From the NCBI RefSeq assembly GCF_900114545.1, contig NZ_FOTI01000011.1, positions 1 through 64,000 on the forward strand: a DNA stretch of 64,000 bases. Direction: 5' to 3'. The stretch's first letter is position 1, and the number at the start of each line of letters is the position of its first letter. The notes beneath the pieces are model-generated. The model had not been told where the DNA came from, searched no databases, and worked only from the letters and a program-made list of their open reading frames with translations. Below are positions 46,537-54,598 of the stretch, one piece after another. A program made the position numbers and the translations under genes. The stretch comes from Halanaerobium salsuginis (lineage in GTDB: Bacteria; Bacillota; Halanaerobiia; Halanaerobiales; Halanaerobiaceae).

Positions 46537-47826
46537 ATGAATTATACTCAAAATGAAAAGATTATGCAAGTAAAAGTTTCAACACTGGTAGTTGGGGTGG
46601 ATATCGCAAAGAACAAACATGCTGCTCGATTCTTTGATTTTAGAGGTATAGAATATGATAAGGCAATCTTTTTTGAAAATAATGAAGCAGGTTTTAAAAA
46701 ACTTCTAAACTGGATTTCAAAAGTAAGTGAGAAGGAAAATAAAACTAGTGTAATAGTTGGTATGGAGCCTACAGGACATTACTGGTTACCCTTAGAAGAA
46801 TATCTAAGAAGAAAAACAGATTTTTTGAGGGTAGTGGTAAATCCAGCTCATGTTAAAAAGAGTAAGTCTCTTGATGATAACTCACCAACTAAAACAGACA
46901 GAAAAGATGCTAAAGTCATAGCTAAACTGGTAATAGATGGCAGATATTCTGTGCCACATATGCCGGAAAAAGAATATGCAGATCTAAGAGTAGCAATGAC
47001 TCACAGGGAAAGACTGGTTAAAGATATTATAAATCTTTCAAATAAAATTCAGCAGCTGATAGACAAATATTTTCCTGAATATCAAACTGTTTTTAAAAAA
47101 TGGAGTGGAAAAGCTTCAGTTGCAATTTTAAAAGAACTTTTTTTACCTTATTTAATACTTGAAAAAACCGATGAAGAAATAGTTGGGATTTTCAAAAAAG
47201 GTGCTAATAGAGGTGTGGGTATTAGAAGAGCCAGAAAGCTCAAAAAAGCAGCTTTAAACTCAATTGGTATTAAAGAAGGTGGAGAATTCACCCGGTATGA
47301 ATTAAGGAATTTACTTGAGCAGTATGAGCTTTTAAACGACCAGAAAGAACTGCTTGAAGAAAAAGTAGAAAAGTTATTTAACAGTATGGAAGAAGCTAAA
47401 TATATGGAGTCAGTAAAGGGTGTAGGTATAATTACAGTGGCTGGTTTTATTGCAGAAGTTGGGGATATAAATGATTATGATCATCCCAAACAGATACAGA
47501 AACTTGCAGGTTTAAACTTAAAAGAACACAGTTCAGGTAAGCATCTTGGTCAAACCAGGATAACTAAAAGAGGAAGACCCAGATTACGGGCATTACTGTA
47601 CAGAGTAATGCTGCCGATACTGGCTAAAAATCAGGAGTTTAGACAGCTGCATGAATACTATACTACTCGGAGGGATAATCCTTTAAAACCAAAGCAGTCA
47701 ATGATAGCCCTGGCCTGTAAACTGATTAGAATATTTTTTGCACTTGGTCAAAAACATGTTATGTATGATGGTGAAAAGTTGATGAACGATATTGATAGAA
47801 ATTTAGATTTACAGGAAGTAGCTTAA
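46537..47826 (+). CDS. IS110-family transposase (DEDD recombinase)
   Basis: A 429-residue recombinase. The RuvC-like N-terminal domain has Asp22 (VGVDIAKNKH), Glu77 (GMEPTGHYW), and Asp121 and Asp124 (KTDRKDAKV). A coiled-coil region lies at about 230-290. The C-terminal Tnp20-type domain has VKGVGIITVAGFIAE and the SSG serine near 332-333 (EHSSGKH), then TKRGRPRLRALLY. All four acidic residues and the serine are present, so the enzyme looks active. Family members are guided by a non-coding bridge RNA carried in the element; a candidate follows the gene. AAGGAGG precedes the ATG. Confidence 0.93.
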   Translation: MNYTQNEKIMQVKVSTLVVGVDIAKNKHAARFFDFRGIEYDKAIFFENNEAGFKKLLNWISKVSEKENKTSVIVGMEPTGHYWLPLEEYLRRKTDFLRVVVNPAHVKKSKSLDDNSPTKTDRKDAKVIAKLVIDGRYSVPHMPEKEYADLRVAMTHRERLVKDIINLSNKIQQLIDKYFPEYQTVFKKWSGKASVAILKELFLPYLILEKTDEEIVGIFKKGANRGVGIRRARKLKKAALNSIGIKEGGEFTRYELRNLLEQYELLNDQKELLEEKVEKLFNSMEEAKYMESVKGVGIITVAGFIAEVGDINDYDHPKQIQKLAGLNLKEHSSGKHLGQTRITKRGRPRLRALLYRVMLPILAKNQEFRQLHEYYTTRRDNPLKPKQSMIALACKLIRIFFALGQKHVMYDGEKLMNDIDRNLDLQEVA

Positions 47827-47885
47827 ACATTAATTGTATTGTTTTTAATGAGTTGATAAGTTTATTGATTTAAGAAAGATTATTT

Positions 47886-48110
47886 AAAGTTGAGTAATAG
47901 AACTTTGAAAGAGGAAGACTGGATTAGCCGGAAATTATTTATTCCATTAGGGCTTAACAGAAGTTAAGACCCCGTCGAGGAGCAGAGCCGGCCTCCACCC
48001 ATGGGAAGGTAGAACGAAGGAATGTTGGGACATAGATCCTGGGAGATATGGGAGGTAAGACCACCATGGTCTTGTGGAGATCCAAAGCGACCATAGAGGA
48101 ATTTTTTAGA
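47886..48110 (+). ncRNA. Candidate IS110 bridge RNA region
   Basis: A stretch clearly richer in G and C than its surroundings, with no reading frame and several stems. AAAGTT/AACTTT is at 47887-47907. A strong GGGCTTAAC-AGAA-GTTAAG-A-CCC hairpin is at 47950-47972. A GAGG/CCTC stem lies around 47977-47996, and AAGACC-ACCAT-GGTCTT at 48057-48073. It lies directly behind the transposase, where elements of the IS1111 branch carry their guide RNA. Its extent, transcription and guide loops are inferred; no search was possible. Confidence 0.5.
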
Positions 48111-48262
48111 AAAAAGTTAGATTTTTAATCAGGTCGACTCTATATTTCCATAAATTAATATTTATGTCTTAAGTTTCTACTTTTCTAATTCAAAGAAATA
48201 TGAAAAACTGCGAATAAGCGAGTATTAAAGAGATAACTTTAATTTAAAGAGGGAGGAAGAAA

Positions 48263-49711
48263 ATGAGCAATTTAAGAGTAGATAGTAGTGTTTTAAAAAA
48301 TTTAGGTGGTGACTTAAATTTACATGGAAATATAACTATTAATGAACAAGTATATGAAATGGCCTATACTTTAGATGATAAGCCAAAGCCTTTTTCTAAA
48401 GCGGTTGGCCTTGGGATGCAGCATGTTTTAACTATGTTTGGTTCTACAATCACAGTTCCTCTGCTACTGGCTCCTGCTCTCGGAATGAGTGGGATTCAGG
48501 TAGCAACTTTAATTGCTTCAGCGATGCTTTGTGCAGGAATAGCAACATTTTTACAGGTTAATTTTGGAACTAGATTGCCGATTATTCAGGGAGTATCTTT
48601 TTCTTTTTTAGGTCCATTCTTTGCAATTATCGCAGCCACTTCTGGAGGGGCAAACTCAATGCAGTATATTGCTGGAGCGATAATTACCGGAGCAATAGTT
48701 GAAATTTTTATTGGGTTTAGCGGCTTGATGGGCAAGATACAGCAGTATATTTCTCCAGTTGTAATTGGACCTGTAATTGCTTTAATTGGTTTAACACTTT
48801 ATGCCTCCGGAGCACCGACTGCCGGTGAGAATTGGTTGTTATCCGGAATAGTCATAGTTTGCATCTTTTTATTTTCGCTAGTCCTGGGGCCAAAAAATAC
48901 TTTATTTGCCCTTTTTCCAGTTTTACTGTCAGTAATTTTAGCTTATCTAGTTGCTTTAGTTTTAACTTATCTGGGAATATTTACCCCTGATTCGGCAGGT
49001 TATGTTAGCTTTGAAACTTTAAAAGCTTCGCCCTGGTTTAGAAGTCCGGCCGATATAATATTGCCCTGGGGTGTACCAAAGTTTAAATTCAGTTTCTTTT
49101 TAATTATCTTAGCTGGATATTTAGCTTCTGCAATTGAATCTTATGGTGATTATCAGGCAATGAATAAAGCTTGTCAGGGACCAGAATTAACTTCTGAAAA
49201 AGTAAGTAAAGGAATCGGTTTTGAAGGAGTTGGCTGCTTAATTACTGGCTTATTAGGTGGTTTTGCCAGCACAAGTTACACAGAAAATATTGGAGTTGTT
49301 GGTTTAACAAGAGTAGCCAGTCGTTATGTAGTAAATATTGGAGTTGTAGTGCTAATTATTCTTGGGATTGTTGGGAAATTTGGTGGTTTGATTTCTAGTA
49401 TTCCCATGCCAATAGTTGGAGGATTATATATTTCAATGTTTGGTTTAATTGCTGCAATTGGACTTTCTCATACTGCTGATTGTGATCTTAATTCGCAGCG
49501 TAATTTGATGATAATTGGTTTTGTTCTTTTTATGGGATTAAGTTTACCAGTTTATTTTACTAATTCACCTTTAGAGTTTGAAAGATTTAGCTGGTTGGCT
49601 GATATCATCAATACAATTGGTAGTACAGGAATTGCAGTAGGTGCTATTTCTGGTTTGATTTTAGATAATTTAATTCCAGGAACTGATGAAGAAAGAGGGA
49701 TTAATGCCTAG
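48263..49711 (+). CDS. NCS2-family uracil/pyrimidine permease
   Basis: A 482-residue membrane protein with about 12-14 hydrophobic segments after a 45-residue cytoplasmic N-terminus. NCS2 signatures are GMQHVLTMFGSTITVPLLL, IQGVSFSFLGPF, AIESYGDYQAM and GLLGGFASTSYTENIG. The family imports uracil, xanthine or uric acid by proton symport; the neighbours point to uracil or thymine. GGGAGGA precedes the ATG. It now lies downstream of the IS110 element, and its expression may depend on read-through or an IS-borne promoter. Confidence 0.88.
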   Translation: MSNLRVDSSVLKNLGGDLNLHGNITINEQVYEMAYTLDDKPKPFSKAVGLGMQHVLTMFGSTITVPLLLAPALGMSGIQVATLIASAMLCAGIATFLQVNFGTRLPIIQGVSFSFLGPFFAIIAATSGGANSMQYIAGAIITGAIVEIFIGFSGLMGKIQQYISPVVIGPVIALIGLTLYASGAPTAGENWLLSGIVIVCIFLFSLVLGPKNTLFALFPVLLSVILAYLVALVLTYLGIFTPDSAGYVSFETLKASPWFRSPADIILPWGVPKFKFSFFLIILAGYLASAIESYGDYQAMNKACQGPELTSEKVSKGIGFEGVGCLITGLLGGFASTSYTENIGVVGLTRVASRYVVNIGVVVLIILGIVGKFGGLISSIPMPIVGGLYISMFGLIAAIGLSHTADCDLNSQRNLMIIGFVLFMGLSLPVYFTNSPLEFERFSWLADIINTIGSTGIAVGAISGLILDNLIPGTDEERGINA

Positions 49712-49736
49712 TTTGCTAAAAAAGGAGAGATAAAAA

Positions 49737-51104
49737 ATGGCGTTATTAATCAAAAATGGCAAAATTATTACAGCTGAACAGAGTTATCAGGCTGATTTAT
49801 TAATAGAAGCAGAAAAGATTGTTCAAATTGGAAAAGATATTAAGGCTCCGGAAGCAGAAATTATTGATGCAGCAGGGAAATATATTTTGCCAGGTGCAAT
49901 TGATGCTCATGTTCATATGCAGATGCCCTTTGGTGGAACTGTTTCGGCTGATGATTATGCTGCTGGTACAAAAGCGGCTGCCTGTGGTGGTGTGACATCG
50001 ATTATTGATTTTGTAACTCAGGCCGCAGGAGAAACTCTGGTTGATTCATTAAAAAGAAAAGAAGCAGCCTGTATTCCTCAGGCTCATATAGATTATGGTT
50101 TTCATGTTTGTATTACTAAAATGGCAGAAAACACAGTTGCTGAAATGAAAGAATTAGTTGCTTATGGTGTACCAACTTTTAAAGTTTTTACAGCTTACAA
50201 ATCATCTGGTTTAATGATCGAAGATGGTGATTTAGTAGAAGTAATGCAGGCAGCTAAAGAAATTGGAGCTAGAATTTCAGTTCATGCTGAAAATGGGTCG
50301 ATAATCGATAATCGAGTAGCTAAATTTTTAGCTGCAGGAAAAACATCTGCCTGGTATCATTATTTAAGCAGACCAGAATTTGTAGAAGAAGAAGCAACTT
50401 TACGAGTTATAAACCTGGCTAAATCACTGGATGTACCGGTTTATATAGTCCATTTAGCCAGTCAAGAAGGAGTTAAGGCTGTTAATCGGGCACGTAATGA
50501 GGGCTATGAAATTTATGCAGAAACCTGTCCTCAATACTTACATTTTACTAAAGATGTTTATAAACAGGATAATGGCAAAGATTTTGTTTGTTCTCCTCCA
50601 ATTAAGGGGCAGGCCAGTCAGGATGAATTGTGGCGTGGTATTGAGCGGGGCGATATTTCTGTGTTGGCTACAGATCACTGCCCATTTACAGCAGAAGAAA
50701 AAGAGTGGGGTAAAGATGATTTTTCTAAAATACCTAATGGCTGTATGGGAGTTGAAAATATTTATCCCTATATGCTGGATAAAGCTAATCAGGGTCAACT
50801 AACTTTTAACAAAGTTGTAGAATTATGTGCTAGCAATCCAGCTAAACTATTTGGCTGTAGTGATCAAAAAGGTGCTATTGCACCGGGTTATGATGCAGAT
50901 ATAGTTATTTATGATCCAGAACAAGAATTTACAGTTACTGCCGATAAGATGCACTCTAATCTTAACTATACTATCTGGGAAGGTCTTGAATTATCAGGTT
51001 ATCCAGTAACAACAATTAGTAGAGGAGAAATTGTCTATAATAATGGTGAGTTCTTAGCAGAACCAGGACGAGGCAAATTTATTGCTCGAAGTCTGGAGGC
51101 TTAA
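49737..51104 (+). CDS. hydA: Dihydropyrimidinase
   Basis: Zn amidohydrolase of 455 residues that opens dihydrouracil to N-carbamoyl-beta-alanine. Metal ligands are in DAHVHMQMPFGG, the carboxylated Lys in TFKVFTAYKSSG, and histidines in ISVHAENGS, IVHLASQEG and the Asp in ATDHCPFT. Length and motifs match the D-hydantoinase/dihydropyrimidinase family. AAAGGAGAG precedes the ATG. It is followed after 3 bases by the Fe-S protein gene, so hydA and the dehydrogenase genes are tightly coupled. Confidence 0.92.
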   Translation: MALLIKNGKIITAEQSYQADLLIEAEKIVQIGKDIKAPEAEIIDAAGKYILPGAIDAHVHMQMPFGGTVSADDYAAGTKAAACGGVTSIIDFVTQAAGETLVDSLKRKEAACIPQAHIDYGFHVCITKMAENTVAEMKELVAYGVPTFKVFTAYKSSGLMIEDGDLVEVMQAAKEIGARISVHAENGSIIDNRVAKFLAAGKTSAWYHYLSRPEFVEEEATLRVINLAKSLDVPVYIVHLASQEGVKAVNRARNEGYEIYAETCPQYLHFTKDVYKQDNGKDFVCSPPIKGQASQDELWRGIERGDISVLATDHCPFTAEEKEWGKDDFSKIPNGCMGVENIYPYMLDKANQGQLTFNKVVELCASNPAKLFGCSDQKGAIAPGYDADIVIYDPEQEFTVTADKMHSNLNYTIWEGLELSGYPVTTISRGEIVYNNGEFLAEPGRGKFIARSLEA

Positions 51105-51107
51105 CAG

Positions 51108-51437
51108 ATGAAAGTAAATGAGAAGTATATTCAGACTGAGATTAGCAGATGTTTACTTTGTTATGATCCCCTTTGCACTAAAGCATGTCCTGTTGGTCTT
51201 GACCCAGCTGCAATAATCAAGTCATTACAGTTTGAGAATTTTAAGGGAGCAGTCAAAAAATTGACAAATAAAATTGGTCCGGAAAAGAATTGTAACAGTC
51301 AATGTGGTTATAAAAATAATTGTCAAATGGCCTGTACAAGATCAAAAATAGATCGGCCATTAGAAATAAGTAAAATTCATGAATTTTTATTGAGCAAAGT
51401 AGAAAAGGAGGTGCAGCCAGTTGGACTCAAAACTTAA
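51108..51437 (+). CDS. Stand-alone N-terminal Fe-S domain of dihydropyrimidine dehydrogenase subunit PreT
   Basis: A 109-residue protein aligned, from memory, with residues 1-115 of E. coli PreT: SRCLLCYDPLCTKACP carries four Cys (CxxCx4CxxxC), and NCNSQCGYKNNCQMAC another four. It stops where the FAD- and NAD-binding domains of PreT (about 300 residues more) would begin. The preA gene starts in another frame 17 bases before its end, so there is no room for a frameshifted remainder. It probably carries two Fe-S clusters and passes electrons to PreA from an unknown donor such as ferredoxin. Confidence 0.78.
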   Translation: MKVNEKYIQTEISRCLLCYDPLCTKACPVGLDPAAIIKSLQFENFKGAVKKLTNKIGPEKNCNSQCGYKNNCQMACTRSKIDRPLEISKIHEFLLSKVEKEVQPVGLKT

Positions 51438-52608
51438 AATTGAATTTTGTGGTGTAGAATGTGAGAATCCATTTTTTCTGGCTTCCTCACCAATTTCGGG
51501 TAACTATGAGATGGTAGCCCGGGCCTTTGAACAGGGCTGGGGAGGTGCTGTTTATAAAACTGTTGGAGTTTTTGCAGCAGAAGAAGTATCACCTCGCTTT
51601 GATCAGTTATCAAAATTAAATAATAAATTCCTTGGTTTTCGTAATTTAGAACAGATTTCGGAATATCCATTAGCAGATAACCTGAGAGCAATGGAAAAAC
51701 TTAAGCAAAATTATCCTGATAAAATAATAATTGCTTCAATTATGGGGCGAAATAAAGCAGAATGGACTAAATTAGCTGAATTGGTGACTGAGGTAGGAGC
51801 AGATATTATTGAGTGTAATTTTTCCTGTCCGCAAATGAGTGATAGTGAGTTAGGATCTGATGTCGGTCAAAATGAAGCACTAGTGGCAGAATATATGCAG
51901 GCTACAATTGCTGGTAGTGATTTACCAGTGCTGGCTAAAATGACACCTAATTTAGCTCATATGGTTCCACCTGCAATGGCAGCAGTTAAGGCAGGAGCTG
52001 CTGGTCTGGCAGCAATTAATACTATTAAAAGTATTACTTCAATAGATTTAGATTATCTTGCTCCTAAACCTGTGATTCGTAATAAATCTTCTGTTGCTGG
52101 TTATTCAGGTAAAGCTGTTAAGCCAATTGCACTGCGCTTTATTCAGGAATTAGCCAGTTATTCAAAACTAAAAGATGTACCATTGAGCGGGATTGGTGGG
52201 ATTGAAAATTGGAAAGATGCACTAGAGTTTATGCTGTTAGGAGCTAGCAATTTACAGATTGGAACAGCAGTTATGCAATATGGTTATCGGATTATAGATG
52301 ATTTAATTGAAGGTTTAACTATTTATTTAGCAGAAAATAAAATTGCTAGATTAGCTGATTTAGTAGGTAAATCACTGGCAAATGTGGTTGCTCCTGATCA
52401 GCTGGATAGAAATACTATTATTTATCCAGAAATTAAATCAGAAAAATGTGTGGGCTGTGGACGCTGCTATATTTCCTGTAATGATGGTGGTCATCAGGCA
52501 ATTAGTTGGAATAAAGCTCGCCAACCAGAAATAAAAAGAGAAAAATGTGTGGGCTGTTTGCTCTGTCAACAGCTCTGTCCGGTAGAGGCAATCGAGTATA
52601 GCGCCTAG
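51421..52608 (+). CDS. preA: Dihydropyrimidine dehydrogenase subunit PreA
   Basis: A 395-residue FMN and Fe-S enzyme reducing uracil to dihydrouracil. It has a dihydroorotate-dehydrogenase-like barrel (LASSPISGNYEMVARA; ECNFSCPQMSDSELGSDVGQ; KMTPNLAHMVPP; SGIGGIENWKDALEFMLLGA). Two C-terminal 4Fe-4S motifs are CVGCGRCYISC and CVGCLLCQQLC. It is very close to E. coli PreA by memory. The start is TTG with AAAAGGAGG about 10 bases upstream, overlapping the Fe-S gene. Without a flavin PreT partner, electrons must reach it by another route. Confidence 0.92.
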   Translation: MDSKLKIEFCGVECENPFFLASSPISGNYEMVARAFEQGWGGAVYKTVGVFAAEEVSPRFDQLSKLNNKFLGFRNLEQISEYPLADNLRAMEKLKQNYPDKIIIASIMGRNKAEWTKLAELVTEVGADIIECNFSCPQMSDSELGSDVGQNEALVAEYMQATIAGSDLPVLAKMTPNLAHMVPPAMAAVKAGAAGLAAINTIKSITSIDLDYLAPKPVIRNKSSVAGYSGKAVKPIALRFIQELASYSKLKDVPLSGIGGIENWKDALEFMLLGASNLQIGTAVMQYGYRIIDDLIEGLTIYLAENKIARLADLVGKSLANVVAPDQLDRNTIIYPEIKSEKCVGCGRCYISCNDGGHQAISWNKARQPEIKREKCVGCLLCQQLCPVEAIEYSA

Positions 52609-52645
52609 TTTTAATTTAATAAATATAGATTTGAGGAGAATGTTT

Positions 52646-53809
52646 ATGGACTCGTATATTTTTAGACAGCCCAGAGAAATTTTTTATGGACAGCAGGCAC
52701 TGTTAAAGGCAGCAGCTGCTGCTGGTAAATATGGTCAAAAAGCACTTCTGATTAGTGACAAAAATTTAGCTGAACTGGGCTATATAAATAAGGTCAAAAA
52801 AATTTTTGGAGAGCAGAAATTAGAAATAGAAGTATTTGCTGAAATAAATTCTGAACCTGATGATCTCCAAGTTGAGCAGGCTTTAAATTATTTTAAAGCT
52901 AAAAACTGTGATTTTATTATTGCTTTAGGAGGGGGCAGTCCAATTGATACTGCAAAAGCAGTAGCAATTATGTTAAACCATCCTGGACATATTAGGGATT
53001 ATCAGGGTTTAAATAAGCTGAATAATCAGCTGACTCCTGTAATAGCAATCCCTACAACTGCTGGCACAGGCTCGGAAGCTACTCAATATACAGTAATTAA
53101 TGACTTGAAAAATGATGTAAAAATGCTAATTGGAGATCCGCGAATTATTCCAGAGATTGCAGTTGTCGATCCCGAACTAACGTTATCAGTTCCAGCTAAG
53201 ATAACAGCTGCAACAGCTTTTGATGCACTTACTCATGCAATTGAAGGTTATACTTCGGTTAATCATCAGCCTTTAACAGATACCCTGGCTTTGTCAGCTG
53301 TAAAAAGGATTTTTAATAATTTGGAAACAGCTTGTCAAAACCCAGCTGATCTGCAGGCAAGAACTCAACTTGCTTTAGCAGCTTTAGAAGCCGGAATGGT
53401 TATTAATAATTCTTCAGTAACTATCGTCCATGGTATGTCGAGACCTCTGGGAGCACTGTATCATCTTCCACATGGTTTATCGAATGCAGTTTTGTTAACT
53501 AATTGTCTGGAATATGCGGCTAGTGGTGCTCCAGATCGTTTCGCTGAGGTGGCCCGGGCCATCGGAGTAGAAGCTGATAAGCAAGACCAGCTGACAATTG
53601 CTCAGGTAGGGATAGCTAAAATTAAAGAACTGGCTCAAAAATTAAATATTCCTGAAAATATTAGTCAACTTGAAATATTGGAAGAAAGTTATCTGGCCAA
53701 TTTAGATAAAATGGCTACTGATGCTCTTGCAAGTGGTAGTCCAGCTAATACTTATCAATCAGTTGATCAGAACGCTATAATTGAGATTTATAAAAAGTTA
53801 ACTACTTAA
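52646..53809 (+). CDS. Iron-type alcohol dehydrogenase, probable malonate-semialdehyde reductase
   Basis: A 387-residue group III dehydrogenase. NAD(P) binding is seen in LGGGSPIDTAKA and PTTAGTGSEAT. Metal-binding residues are in DALTHAIEGY and the paired His of IVHGMSRPLGALYHLPHG. In this operon it most plausibly reduces malonate semialdehyde from beta-alanine to 3-hydroxypropionate, as PydE does in described Firmicute pathways; other aldehydes are possible. ATG 52646 lies 7 bases after GAGGAG; the frame from 52631 starts before that site. Confidence 0.82.
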   Translation: MDSYIFRQPREIFYGQQALLKAAAAAGKYGQKALLISDKNLAELGYINKVKKIFGEQKLEIEVFAEINSEPDDLQVEQALNYFKAKNCDFIIALGGGSPIDTAKAVAIMLNHPGHIRDYQGLNKLNNQLTPVIAIPTTAGTGSEATQYTVINDLKNDVKMLIGDPRIIPEIAVVDPELTLSVPAKITAATAFDALTHAIEGYTSVNHQPLTDTLALSAVKRIFNNLETACQNPADLQARTQLALAALEAGMVINNSSVTIVHGMSRPLGALYHLPHGLSNAVLLTNCLEYAASGAPDRFAEVARAIGVEADKQDQLTIAQVGIAKIKELAQKLNIPENISQLEILEESYLANLDKMATDALASGSPANTYQSVDQNAIIEIYKKLTT

Positions 53810-53881
53810 GTTTAAAATTATTTAACGCTAAGCTAATTAAGTTATAAAAATTATTTAATAGATTTTTGAGGGGGAAAGAAA

Positions 53882-54226
53882 ATGAAAAAAGTAGAGAGTA
53901 TTGTTAGAACAGCTAAATTAGAGGATATAGTTAAAGCAGTGGAAGAACTTGATATTAGTGGAATGAGTATGAGCCCGATCGCTGGGTATGGTAAGCAAAA
54001 GGGACAGGATTTAATAGATTCTGATATTTATGAAGGTAATGAAATTAAATTCAAAGAAAAGTTAAAGATAGAAATTGTGGTTGAAGATGAGAAAGTTGAT
54101 TCTTTATTAGATGTTTTATCTGAAGCTGCCCGAACAGATAAAATTGGTGATGGTAAGATATTTGTTTATACCGTTGATCAGGTGCTGCGAATTAGAACAG
54201 GAGAAATTAATAATGAGGCTATTTAG
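53882..54226 (+). CDS. P-II nitrogen regulatory protein
   Basis: A 114-residue GlnB/GlnK family signal protein. It has GMSMSPIAGYGKQKGQ before the T-loop, KLKIEIVVEDEKVD after it, and the B-loop TDKIGDGKIFVYTVDQV with RIRTGE. The T-loop differs from E. coli GlnB: the position of the uridylylated Tyr51 seems to be Ile (YEGNEIKF) and the loop length is changed. P-II proteins report nitrogen and energy state by binding 2-oxoglutarate and ATP/ADP. Its place after a nitrogen-releasing pathway without amtB or glnA nearby is unusual. GAGGGGGAAAG precedes the ATG. Confidence 0.88.
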   Translation: MKKVESIVRTAKLEDIVKAVEELDISGMSMSPIAGYGKQKGQDLIDSDIYEGNEIKFKEKLKIEIVVEDEKVDSLLDVLSEAARTDKIGDGKIFVYTVDQVLRIRTGEINNEAI

Positions 54227-54291
54227 GTAGTTAATTTAGCTTGAATAATTAAAATAAATATTCAATAATTCAATTAAAAGGGTGCTTTTTT

Positions 54292-54319
54292 CATTAAAAG
54301 TGCTCTTTTAATGTTTTTC
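54292..54319 (+). terminator. Terminator after the pyrimidine operon
   Basis: CATTAAAAG-TGCT-CTTTTAATG, perfect 9-pair stem followed by five T. Confidence 0.75.
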
Positions 54320-54460
54320 TAATATGTTTTTAAAGTTATTTTAATCAGTAGCTGTTATTATTTAATTAAGCTAAAGTAATAAAACTTTTTCTCCCCTTTA
54401 AAGGCTGTTGTAAAACAGTTTAAACATAAATTTAAATACTTGTACTTTTCTCCTTGTTTT

Positions 54461-54489
54461 ACCGCCCTTTTCCCGGGGCGGTTTTTTTA
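54461..54489 (+). terminator. GC-rich terminator without a gene in front
   Basis: ACCGCCC pairs with GGGCGGT, then seven T. The preceding 140 bases hold no reading frame and follow another terminator, so this may end a small RNA or be a second terminator of the operon. The 54227-54598 gap otherwise shows only AT-rich sequence and a weak promoter region before 54599. Confidence 0.7.
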
Positions 54490-54598
54490 TTTTTTTGTTA
54501 AAAATACTAATTAATTTATTAAAGTGATTGAATTTAGAAGCAAAGTATAATATGATTTAATTAATATATAGAAGTTATCTAAATTAAGGATTTTAAAT

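Larger units (their letters stand above)
46440..48150 (+). mobile_element. IS110-family insertion element; ends approximate
   Basis: A transposase gene, its own promoter and a structured non-coding tail lie between two genes of the same pathway. IS110 elements lack clear terminal inverted repeats and make little or no target duplication, so the ends cannot be fixed by eye. The given limits are estimates. It is in the same orientation as the operon. Confidence 0.6.

Noticed and set aside
50497-50802. 101-codon open frame inside dihydropyrimidinase
   Set aside because: It overlaps conserved metal-binding codons of the real gene in another frame.
51108-51437. Frameshifted full-length PreT
   Set aside because: preA begins 17 bases before the end of this gene, leaving no DNA for the FAD/NAD domains in any frame.
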